The notes under the pieces were generated by a model. The model was not told where the DNA came from. It saw only the letters and a list, made by a program, of their open reading frames with translations, and did no database searches. From assembly GCA_021205645.1 (NCBI GenBank), contig JAJPXE010000129.1, positions 1 to 16,689 on the forward strand: a stretch of DNA of 16,689 nt, read 5' to 3'. This document shows, piece after piece, positions 6,639 to 12,078 of this stretch. Made by a program: the position numbers and the translations under genes. The DNA is from Candidatus Gastranaerophilales bacterium. Its GTDB lineage: Bacteria; Cyanobacteriota; Vampirovibrionia; Gastranaerophilales; Gastranaerophilaceae. The first letter of the stretch is position 1, and each line of letters starts with the position of its first letter.

Positions 6639-6677
6639 TTGCATGACCTTACGTCTGTTCATACCTATAGCTTAAAT

Positions 6678-6703
6678 AAAAGAGTCTATTTTAAGGCTCT
6701 TTT
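6678..6703 (+). terminator. terminator after the invertase gene
   Basis: AAAAGAGTC pairs with GGCTCTTTT (9 bp, one G-T) around loop TATTTTAA. The T-run is part of the 3' arm and continues as GATATTTC. It begins 40 nt after the invertase stop. Confidence 0.5.
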
Positions 6704-6764
6704 GATATTTCAATACAAAAAAACTATACAGTTATTTTTTTAAGCATTATTCACCTCATTAAAC

Positions 6765-6793
6765 TTATACCATGAACAAGTCTTTTATACCAT
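6765..6793. repeat. direct repeat TTATACCAT x2 upstream of the first XRE gene
   Basis: TTATACCAT at 6765-6773 and 6785-6793, 20 bp apart (two helical turns), 90-117 bp before the XRE gene. Likely a binding site pair. A weak promoter (TTAAAT, 17-base spacer, TACAAT ending about 6864) lies closer to the gene. Confidence 0.35.
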
Positions 6794-6881
6794 ATATCTG
6801 ATACTTTACTTAACAATAACTATCATAATCCAATGTTAAATTCAACAGCTGGACTTCTTACAATAATTAAGAGGGTCTAGA

Positions 6882-7226
6882 ATGAATAGAGATAATACTT
6901 TCGGTAAAAAGCTGCAACAGATAAGGAAGTCAAAGGGGCTTACACAAGAGAAATTAGCGGAACTTGCAGGAGTTCATGAAAAACACATATCTAAGTTGGA
7001 ACTAGGCACGTACAAGCCTAGTTTTGATACCCTTAATAAAATAGTTAAAGCACTTGGATTAAATATAGATGATGTTGGATTCAATTTAGAAAATGTATCA
7101 GCAAACGACAACCCATTTTACATTAAATCTATGCAAATACTTAATGCCGCCAATGAACAAGAGCTAGAGTTCTACTACAATCTATTAAAGACCGCTCGTA
7201 AGGGTATGGATATCCTTAAAGATTAA
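6882..7226 (+). CDS. XRE-family transcriptional regulator 1, 114 aa
   Basis: HTH_3 domain at about residues 8-62: FGKKLQQIRKSKGLTQEKLAELAGVHEKHISKLELGTYKPSFDTLNKIVKALGL, with the usual 'LTQexLAe' helix and recognition helix V-H-E-K-H-I-S-K-L-E. The C-terminal 50 residues (N-P-F-Y-I-K-S-M-Q-I-L-N-A-A...) form a separate helical part shared with the regulator at 10903, so the two are paralogues. SD AGAGGGT precedes the ATG. It is followed by a strong terminator and so is monocistronic. Confidence 0.92.
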   Translation: MNRDNTFGKKLQQIRKSKGLTQEKLAELAGVHEKHISKLELGTYKPSFDTLNKIVKALGLNIDDVGFNLENVSANDNPFYIKSMQILNAANEQELEFYYNLLKTARKGMDILKD

Positions 7227-7331
7227 TTGTCATTATGCTTCGCTCATTATAGGTTTAGTTCTAGCGAATACTATCCTGAAAAGATTCATTTATGTAAAAA
7301 TATTCTTAAATTGGTTACGCACAGACTTATA

Positions 7332-7365
7332 AAAATAGCTCTCTTTTATGAGAGCTATTTTCTTT
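7332..7365 (+). terminator. strong terminator after XRE gene 1
   Basis: AAAATAGCTCTC and GAGAGCTATTTT make a 12-bp perfect stem with a 6-base loop (TTTTAT), followed by CTTTT. Confidence 0.85.
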
Positions 7366-7548
7366 TAAGCAGAATAACATAGGACTCAAAAAGTTCTCTA
7401 AATACCCATGTTATCTATATTCCAGACTTTTAATACTAATATGCACATCAAATCAGGGTATAATTTTAATACCAAGCTTGCAAATAAACGCCTTGTTGAC
7501 CCTCTCAGCCAGGTCTCGTTGAATGTTTTTGGGAAAGTTAACTTATTG

Positions 7549-7577
7549 TTGACTTTGAGCCATGTCAACGATAAAAA
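7549..7577 (+). promoter_or_regulatory. promoter of the 81-aa gene, predicted leaderless
   Basis: TTGACT (7549-7554), 17-base spacer, TAAAAA (7572-7577). The ATG at 7584 is seven bases past the -10, about where transcription should start, and no Shine-Dalgarno is present. GTTGAC/GTCAAC (7548-7553 with 7564-7569) form an operator-like inverted repeat around the -35 and spacer. The rest of the 357-bp gap (7227-7583) holds the terminator at 7332 and a TATAAT at about 7459 inside a GGTAT/ATACC dyad. I see no gene in it. Confidence 0.45.
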
Positions 7578-7583
7578 AGTAAT

Positions 7584-7829
7584 ATGAAAAAAGCAGTAAT
7601 TTATTCAACCAATAAGATTGATGATTGTATCATTGACGAGTCATACAATGATTTTGAGACCTTGTTTCAGTACGTCAACGAACATCAAGAGGTTAAGCGA
7701 GTGTATCTTCATGAAGAAGATTTCGAGCATATAAGAGCGTTATTGTTTGCTAGACCTGATGTTGAGATTGTTATTCTTGCACCAACTGAGATTAGAAAAA
7801 TTATTAAAGTAAAAGAGCCCTTATCATAG
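7584..7829 (+). CDS. unknown 81-aa protein
   Basis: Soluble, acidic in the middle (DDCIIDESYNDFETLFQYVNEHQEVKRVYLHEEDFEHI), with alternating strands and helices (KKAVIYST; VEIVILAPTEI). No family recognised. It has a good promoter but no ribosome site, so it may be translated from a leaderless mRNA. Its stop codon TAG (7827-7829) lies in a hairpin shared with the convergent zinc-ribbon operon. An independent regulatory or accessory role is possible but not shown. Confidence 0.6.
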   Translation: MKKAVIYSTNKIDDCIIDESYNDFETLFQYVNEHQEVKRVYLHEEDFEHIRALLFARPDVEIVILAPTEIRKIIKVKEPLS

Positions 7830-7836
7830 GGCTCTT
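7813..7836 (-). terminator. terminator of the zinc-ribbon operon (convergent gene end)
   Basis: AAGAGCCCT and AGGGCTCTT pair perfectly (9 bp) around TATCAT. On the minus strand it is followed by TTACTTTAAT, and the 3' arm ends in TT, so it works best for the leftward operon that ends at 7855. It may also end the 81-aa transcript. Confidence 0.7.
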
Positions 7837-7854
7837 AAAGTAATTATGTTCTAG

Positions 7855-9000
7855 TTATTGTTTGTACGATTTCACATAATTAAAAAATTCTGCCGACTCC
7901 GTATAGTTATTTTTCTTTAGAATATCATAGGCTTTCTTGACCACTTCATACTCTTTTGTATTTTTGTTTATTTTTTCAAGGAATGTTTCATAACCTGCCT
8001 TTGCTTCTGGACGCAACTTATTTGTACTAAAATCGAATGTATTATAAGTTGAATACATGAAATCTGATACATACGTCTTCAAGCTTTCTTTTGCACATGA
8101 ATTAAGATAATCATTTCCTTTGTACTTGCTAAGGAATTTTTGGAATTCGCCAATCCAATCAATAAGTTTTAGCCTAGTTACATTCAAAGCACCGTCTATA
8201 TAATAGGTAGCACCTCCAAGGTCTTCTTGTTGTTTTGCTCGGATAGCTAAGTATTTTTGACTGCGAGTTGTTAAATGTTTGGAGTAGTATTCGTCATTAA
8301 GGTACACATAATTGATAACAGGCGAATACATACCCTCTCCACTATACACAAGTTTTATTGTCTTTGTCATTGGTTTTTCTATAAATGGCTCATTTATCTG
8401 AGTTGTAGGATATCCGTCATGCATTTCTCTTGTTACAGAAGCTGATACTAATACTCCATTTACGTTAATAGTTGAAATACCAGCTATTGAACCAAAATCC
8501 CACATTCCTACTGATAGGTTATAGTCAAGAACTTCCGTATAGTATTTAAGATTTTCGTAATAGCGCAAAAAGGCTTTTTCCTTGAAATGTGGTAAATGCA
8601 AGCCTTTTAAGTACTTCTCTAATGAGTTTGTTTGTTGGTTAATCTTTTCTAAAGTTTCAAGTGCAGTCATATTGTTTTCGTAGGACTCAACATATTCATG
8701 ATATGGGATTTTCTGCATATAGGAAGACTCCCACCTTAAATATCTTTCACACCCAAATACCAAGAGAACAATAGCAACAAAAACGGACAACGTAATACGC
8801 AATATTTTCTTATTGATATTTATTTTTATGTGTTCTGCTAGTTTTTCTCCACAAACTGGACAGACTTTAGAACTGCTTAGAATTTCCTCTTTACAGAATG
8901 GACATACTTTTGTTTTTTGTGTGCTTAACTTTTCGTTACAAATAGGGCATACACTAGCGTCTTGTGGTATTTCTTCCCTACAGAATGGACATGTTTTCAT
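7855..9000 (-). CDS. membrane protein with two cytoplasmic zinc ribbons, 381 aa
   Basis: Two tandem CxxC...CxxC zinc ribbons at the N-terminus (C4/C7/C18/C21 and C33/C36/C47/C50), one transmembrane helix (about 66-84, ILRITLSVFVAIVLLVFG), then a roughly 295-residue domain predicted outside the membrane, helical and Tyr/Asn-rich. I do not recognise that domain. It is last in a four-gene operon. Its ATG overlaps the upstream stop by one base (TAATG), and the SD (AAAGGAGA) lies in the upstream coding end, so translation is coupled. The topology (ribbons inside, large domain outside) recurs in the gene two upstream, suggesting a shared complex or parallel sensors at the membrane. Confidence 0.85.
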   Translation of the reverse strand: MKTCPFCREEIPQDASVCPICNEKLSTQKTKVCPFCKEEILSSSKVCPVCGEKLAEHIKININKKILRITLSVFVAIVLLVFGCERYLRWESSYMQKIPYHEYVESYENNMTALETLEKINQQTNSLEKYLKGLHLPHFKEKAFLRYYENLKYYTEVLDYNLSVGMWDFGSIAGISTINVNGVLVSASVTREMHDGYPTTQINEPFIEKPMTKTIKLVYSGEGMYSPVINYVYLNDEYYSKHLTTRSQKYLAIRAKQQEDLGGATYYIDGALNVTRLKLIDWIGEFQKFLSKYKGNDYLNSCAKESLKTYVSDFMYSTYNTFDFSTNKLRPEAKAGYETFLEKINKNTKEYEVVKKAYDILKKNNYTESAEFFNYVKSYKQ

Positions 9001-9548
9001 TATACATCTCCTTTGTTTTCTTCATTTATCCACTCCCCACAATATCTGCATTTTTTCGCCGATTGTTTTATCATCTGTCCACATTTAGGACATTGTTTCG
9101 TATCCTCTACAACACTAGCAACAGGAGCTTTCTTTGTTGTAGTTTCTGTATCTTCACCATAGGCTAACTTGTGCAAAGAGTCTCTGATATCAATCAATAG
9201 ATATAACGTATAATTTTTGAGTACCGTTATAACGACATATAGCAAGGCACCAAGAACAAACCACCAGTAACTAATGTATTCATTAGCACAATAATATATG
9301 CCTGCTACTAGAATTGTTAGCCCTAAAATTAAGTCTAAAGTTGTAGCGAAATCTATTACATTTCTACCAACAAACAAGATAAATCTTTTAACATAAGGAC
9401 ATATCCCAAGTGCAACAATAGCAAGCGTTGTATAAAGCCCTATTCCTGCGTCTTTAGAATTACATCCGACTATAATACCTGTAATTAAGGCAACAGCTAA
9501 AAGACTACCCCAAATAATTAAGTTTTGCTTACTAATACTAAAATTCAT
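9000..9548 (-). CDS. four-helix membrane protein with C-terminal zinc ribbon, 182 aa
   Basis: Predicted transmembrane helices at about 10-28, 38-54, 66-87 and 93-112, then a cytoplasmic tail ending in a zinc ribbon (C153/C156/C167/C170; CPKCGQMIKQSAKKCRYCGEW). The ribbon sequence is close to that of the 234-aa neighbour (CPYC...CKHCGEFL), so the operon repeats one module at different ends of different membrane proteins. SD GAGGT. It starts 14 bp after the upstream gene and overlaps the downstream one. Function unknown. Confidence 0.85.
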   Translation of the reverse strand: MNFSISKQNLIIWGSLLAVALITGIIVGCNSKDAGIGLYTTLAIVALGICPYVKRFILFVGRNVIDFATTLDLILGLTILVAGIYYCANEYISYWWFVLGALLYVVITVLKNYTLYLLIDIRDSLHKLAYGEDTETTTKKAPVASVVEDTKQCPKCGQMIKQSAKKCRYCGEWINEENKGDV

Positions 9549-9562
9549 ACATACCTCACTTT

Positions 9563-10267
9563 CTACCTATATCCATAACTAGGTTTGCAAAATACATCTA
9601 TTATATTTGCTCTATACTTATCTCCCTGTTGAGACACTGTATAAGAGACGCTACAATGCGAATCATTAAGAGGAAAAGGAACTCTATCCCAATACCCCAT
9701 AATCGTATCTTCTTTAATGTTTGAAAATTCAACAGTTGCTAAACATGCATTAGGAAATGTCCTATTCTCAGCCCATACTGGGTCTTTTACGGTAAAGCGT
9801 AAATGTGGATTGTATTCCTTTATTGAATAAAAATCAGCTCTATTAGTCGGAGACACAACATGCTCAAACATGTATTCTATTTGCTCAACTAATGATATCC
9901 CTACACCTTTTTCTTGACAGTTTGCCGCTTGTCCACCATAATTAGCTGACATTACAGCCCAAGAACCAAAACCAGAGTAGTCTCCTGTTACTTTTTCACT
10001 TCCTGTATTGTAATCAACTGACTCAGTAACTTCATTACCACTAGAGGGGCTACTATAGTTCTCATCATCAGGAATGAATGAACCAATAAGACCTAGTAAT
10101 ACTAAAATGCCTATTATCCAAGCTACAACAACACCACAACCAATAGGTTTATTCTCTGAGTTTTGTATAGTAGTCTCATTAAGAAATTCGCCACAATGCT
10201 TACACTTTATAGCCTCAGCCTTTATTTCTTCACCACAATAAGGGCATAACTTGGTCTTTTCTTCCAT
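9563..10267 (-). CDS. membrane protein with N-terminal zinc ribbon and external domain, 234 aa
   Basis: Zinc ribbon C8/C11/C22/C25, linker, transmembrane helix at about 43-65 (CGVVVAWIIGILVLLGLIGSFI), a Ser/Asp/Thr-rich stalk, then an external domain (about 100-234) with three or four Cys (ANCQEKG, NACLATV, SHCSVSY, VFCKPS) that could form disulfides. The external domain is not recognised. SD AGAGG. It lies 11 bp after the secreted-protein gene. Confidence 0.85.
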   Translation of the reverse strand: MEEKTKLCPYCGEEIKAEAIKCKHCGEFLNETTIQNSENKPIGCGVVVAWIIGILVLLGLIGSFIPDDENYSSPSSGNEVTESVDYNTGSEKVTGDYSGFGSWAVMSANYGGQAANCQEKGVGISLVEQIEYMFEHVVSPTNRADFYSIKEYNPHLRFTVKDPVWAENRTFPNACLATVEFSNIKEDTIMGYWDRVPFPLNDSHCSVSYTVSQQGDKYRANIIDVFCKPSYGYR

Positions 10268-10278
10268 GTTCCATACCT

Positions 10279-10746
10279 CTAATTAGTTAAATTCATCAAC
10301 CCTGGGCGTAGCTCATCAGCGTTTGTACGGGGTCTAGTTTGTCGTACCTGTTGTTGTCTAGGTTTATCAGTATCGAGATATAGCCCTTGCTTTTCCTTTT
10401 CCATTTTTATCTCAGCCATTTTTCTTATTAGAGTATTAGGGTAAAATTCTGCCCATTTGTACTGTCTCATATTGCCAGCACTATCCATGCCTGTACATTC
10501 TCCTCTCCAATATCCGTTGGTTTTGTTGGCATTATTCATGTTAATCATACATACGGCATTTTCTGACATTAAACCAAAACTATAAACATTACTACCACTA
10601 TTACCTATCGTTATCAATTTAGACGGATAAGATTTGTTTGTCTTTGTGTCATATAGCTTATAAACATTTTTATCGTTAGCTAATGACGCAGGTGTTAAAA
10701 TCCCTACAGTTGCTATACTTACTAGAACTACTAATAATTTCTTCAC
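10279..10746 (-). CDS. secreted protein, first gene of the zinc-ribbon operon, 155 aa (GTG start)
   Basis: I place the start at the GTG 10746-10744, because AGGAGA sits six bases before it and it yields a classical signal peptide beginning MKKLLVVLVSIATVG and ending PASLA, cut before NDKNVYKLYD. An ATG at 10770 would put eight extra residues (MYDFRRKI) ahead and has a poorer, very close SD (AAAGG). The mature part, about 130 residues, has two Cys (SENAVCMINM, WRGECTGMD), probably one disulfide, and a Gln/Arg/Pro-rich tail. Family unknown. It could be the soluble partner of the external domains encoded next to it. Confidence 0.8.
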   Translation of the reverse strand: MKKLLVVLVSIATVGILTPASLANDKNVYKLYDTKTNKSYPSKLITIGNSGSNVYSFGLMSENAVCMINMNNANKTNGYWRGECTGMDSAGNMRQYKWAEFYPNTLIRKMAEIKMEKEKQGLYLDTDKPRQQQVRQTRPRTNADELRPGLMNLTN

Positions 10747-10783
10747 AATTTTTCTCCTAAAGTCATACATTGCACCTTTAACA

Positions 10784-10809
10784 TATCACAAACATGACAA
10801 AAAGTGATA
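10784..10809. promoter_or_regulatory. TATCAC/GTGATA dyad between the cargo operon and XRE gene 2
   Basis: Inverted repeat with 6-bp arms (10784-10789 and 10804-10809), start-to-start 20 bp, in the 156-bp region between the divergent operon start (10746) and the XRE gene (10903). Position and spacing suit an operator for the adjacent XRE regulator. I found no clear promoter for the leftward operon. Confidence 0.35.
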
Positions 10810-10855
10810 ATTGCAACAAGAAAAATAATTATTACATATTGCCGTAGTCGTCGTG

Positions 10856-10882
10856 TTGACTTATTAACTTTTAGTCCACAAT
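10856..10882 (+). promoter_or_regulatory. possible promoter of XRE gene 2
   Basis: TTGACT (10856-10861) and CACAAT (10877-10882) with a short 15-base spacer. The gene's SD (AGAGG) and ATG follow at once, so the leader would be short. Confidence 0.35.
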
Positions 10883-10902
10883 TAAGTTACAAAAGAGGTG
10901 CT

Positions 10903-11244
10903 ATGGATAACACTTTATTCGGTAAAAGATTAAAAGAACTAAGAAAGTCAAAAGGCTTTACACAACAGGCTTTAGCAGAAAAAGCAGGAATTGATGAAAA
11001 GCATTTATGCCGTGTTGAGAATGGCAAGTATTTCCCCACTTATGCAACACTTAACAAGCTGTTGTCAGCCCTAGACGTTACTGTTGACGAATTAGGTATT
11101 GAACTAAACAATGTTGAAACAAACCCAAATCCATTATACACAAAGGCTTTACAGATACTAAATTCAGCGAAAGACGATAAAGAGCTTTCATGTTATGTTG
11201 ACGCATTAAAGACAACACAAAAGGCTTTAAAAGCTAATAAGTAG
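10903..11244 (+). CDS. XRE-family transcriptional regulator 2, 113 aa
   Basis: Paralogue of the regulator at 6882, colinear over the full length: FGKRLKELRKSKGFTQQALAEKAGIDEKHLCRVENGKYFPTYATLNKLLSAL (HTH_3, about 6-60), then N-P-L-Y-T-K-A-L-Q-I-L-N-S-A and a helical C-terminus. The ATG at 10903 has GAGG six bases upstream. An in-frame ATG 33 codons earlier would add a basic, unlikely N-terminus (MIIATRKIIITYCRSRR) through the promoter region. It is divergent from the zinc-ribbon operon and so its likely regulator. A weak bulged hairpin with CTTTTTCTC overlaps the gene end (11229-11261). Confidence 0.92.
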   Translation: MDNTLFGKRLKELRKSKGFTQQALAEKAGIDEKHLCRVENGKYFPTYATLNKLLSALDVTVDELGIELNNVETNPNPLYTKALQILNSAKDDKELSCYVDALKTTQKALKANK

Positions 11245-11276
11245 ATATTTCAGCTCTTTTTCTCATTCACTAATAA

Positions 11277-11333
11277 AGACACTTACACATCACTTATGTG
11301 TACTTGTACTACATCAGTACAGGTATTGTGTCT
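11277..11333. other. three-way-junction fold in the right-end non-coding region
   Basis: An outer stem AGACAC/GTGTCT (11277-11282 with 11328-11333) encloses two adjacent hairpins: TACACAT/ATGTGTA (11284-11290 with 11296-11302, loop CACTT) and TGTACT/AGTACA (11305-11310 with 11316-11321, loop ACATC). All three helices are fully paired. It could be a small structured RNA or a single-strand or double-strand replication origin for the replication-like protein of the element. The rest of 11334-11573 holds short repeats and no gene. Confidence 0.5.
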
Positions 11334-11347
11334 CGCTTCACTCGCCC

Positions 11348-11373
11348 CAATACTTCTTACTCACGCAATACTT
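11348..11373. repeat. direct repeat CAATACTT x2
   Basis: CAATACTT at 11348-11355 and 11366-11373, start-to-start 18 bp. Similarity continues downstream of each (CTTACTCA and ATTCTCA). A further 12-bp palindrome ACTTAATTAAGT lies at 11522-11533. Both are near the element's right end and may be part of its replication or recombination region. Confidence 0.4.
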
Positions 11374-11573
11374 ATTCTCATAAATAACATTTTGTCTCCA
11401 TTAGCTCACTTCGTTTCTGCTGTTGTCAGAAAAAATCAGGTTCAAACAAAGTAATTATTTCATAATGGGATAACAAAAGAACAGAGGAATAGCCACAGTA
11501 CAAAAGAGATACAGGTTAATTACTTAATTAAGTTAATAAGATAAAAAGACTTACAATAGATATAAGGAAAAAC

Positions 11574-11723
11574 TTAGGCACATTCTAACCCTAATGCCAA
11601 TCGAATATTATAGTATTCATTAGTTGCTTGCTTCATGGTCTTTACAACCTCTCCACAAACATGGCTTACACGTTCTTTTTGTGTTACAATACTCTTGTCG
11701 AAAGGTTCCAAAGTTGATACTAT
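11574..11723 (-). other. detached C-terminal coding segment of the serine recombinase (49 codons + stop)
   Basis: On the minus strand, straight after the att core codons GTC GAT (V-D), the frame continues IVSTLEPFDKSIVTQKERVS and on to ...NEYYNIRLALGLECA and TAA (11574-11576): 49 codons with no usable start codon or ribosome site. The left-end recombinase reads ...KKLN-V-D at its own copy of the core in the same phase. In a circular element the two are continuous, giving a 612-aa recombinase. In the integrated state this segment is silent or only read through from outside. The stretch has protein-like codon content, and it overlaps no other gene. Confidence 0.8.
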
Positions 11724-11731
11724 ATCGACAT
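11724..11731 (+). repeat. right attachment core (attR)
   Basis: ATCGACAT, identical to 258-265. To its left is element sequence including GGTTCCAAAGTT (11704-11715); to its right is chromosomal sequence leading into the displaced tRNA terminator. Confidence 0.8.
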
Positions 11732-11736
11732 AAACG

Positions 11737-11765
11737 GGGCGGTGACTGATGTTACCGCCCTTTTT
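11737..11765 (+). terminator. native tRNA-Leu terminator, displaced by the element
   Basis: GGGCGGTGAC pairs with GTTACCGCCC (10 bp, one G-T) around TGAT, followed by TTTTT (11761-11765). In the reconstructed empty site it lies about 13 nt after the tRNA discriminator base, the usual place for a tRNA terminator. No gene ends before it in the present arrangement on this strand. Confidence 0.85.
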
Positions 11766-11770
11766 ATTAT

Positions 11771-11830
11771 GTATTGAAAGATACGGGACGCAGAACCCAG
11801 CCGGATGGAGTTCGGCTATAGTTTATCCGG
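11771..11830 (+). other. structured intergenic segment, unassigned
   Basis: GTATT-GAAA-GATAC (11771-11784, a GAAA-capped hairpin) is followed by GGGACGCAGAACCC, then two mutually exclusive pairings: AGCCG/CGGCT (11799-11803 with 11813-11817) and CCGGAT/ATCCGG (11801-11806 with 11825-11830). The GAAA-capped stem plus GGGACGCA recalls half of a c-di-GMP-I (GEMM) aptamer, but the essential upstream half is absent and the next gene is convergent, so I do not call a riboswitch. Confidence 0.35.
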
Positions 11831-11918
11831 ACATTTAATACTGGTTTTTAGTGCTTAATGATTATTGTGCTTAGTATAATTACAGCTCCCGCTAATTCAC
11901 CTCTCTCATTTATCACCC

Positions 11919-12071
11919 ATTTACCCATTCTTTCATTTACCCCTTAATTTACCCCTAATTTACCCTGTGTATGGTTTCATTCATTCAGCCCTCAACCCTT
12001 TATTTACGCCTAATTTACCACTATCGAAAACTATGTAAATGGAGTGTGCTCTCTATTTACCTCTAATTTAC
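11919..12071. repeat. cluster of ATTTAC repeats with helical phasing
   Basis: Eight exact ATTTAC hexamers start at 11919, 11935, 11947, 11958, 12002, 12013, 12055 and 12066, plus one inverted copy at 12035-12040. Three pairs are spaced exactly 11 bp within a composite unit (ATTTACnnCTAATTTACC), and the pairs recur every 53-55 bp. The cluster lies on the chromosome side, right after the hemW stop. It resembles iterons or a degenerate satellite. The remaining part of 11831-11918 shows only a TATAAT at 11875-11880 and two GTGCTTA copies (11851, 11867). Confidence 0.75.
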
Positions 12072-12078
12072 CCCTCTG

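Larger units (their letters stand above)
258..11731. mobile_element. 11.5-kb tRNA-Leu-integrated element with a large serine recombinase
   Basis: The boundaries are the 8-bp direct repeat ATCGACAT at 258-265 (tRNA 3' end) and 11724-11731. Removing the element joins the tRNA to a strong intrinsic terminator six bases beyond the right core, a sensible native layout. Joining the element's two ends makes the recombinase frame continue in phase for 49 more codons and forms an inverted repeat around the core. These are three independent signs of the correct ends. The genes inside are recombination, replication-like, phage-like and regulatory, with a zinc-ribbon cargo operon. No virion or conjugation genes are visible, so it is probably a satellite or otherwise non-autonomous element. 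Confidence 0.85.

Noticed and set aside
5940..7583. Invertible promoter flanked by inverted repeats near the Mpi-type invertase
   Set aside because: No inverted repeat pair longer than about 8 bp flanking a promoter was found by eye in the gaps around the gene.
11682..11765. Possible antisense or type I toxin-antitoxin RNA (TGTTACAAT extended -10 at 11682-11690 followed by a transcript ending at the strong terminator)
   Set aside because: The region is better explained as the antisense side of the detached recombinase tail plus the native tRNA terminator. No small hydrophobic toxin frame is present.
11771..11830. c-di-GMP-I riboswitch
   Set aside because: Only the GAAA-capped stem and GGGACGCA resemble it. 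The conserved upstream half is missing, and no rightward gene follows.
11919..12071. CRISPR-like array
   Set aside because: The repeated unit is 6-18 bp, spacers are irregular and no cas genes are present.
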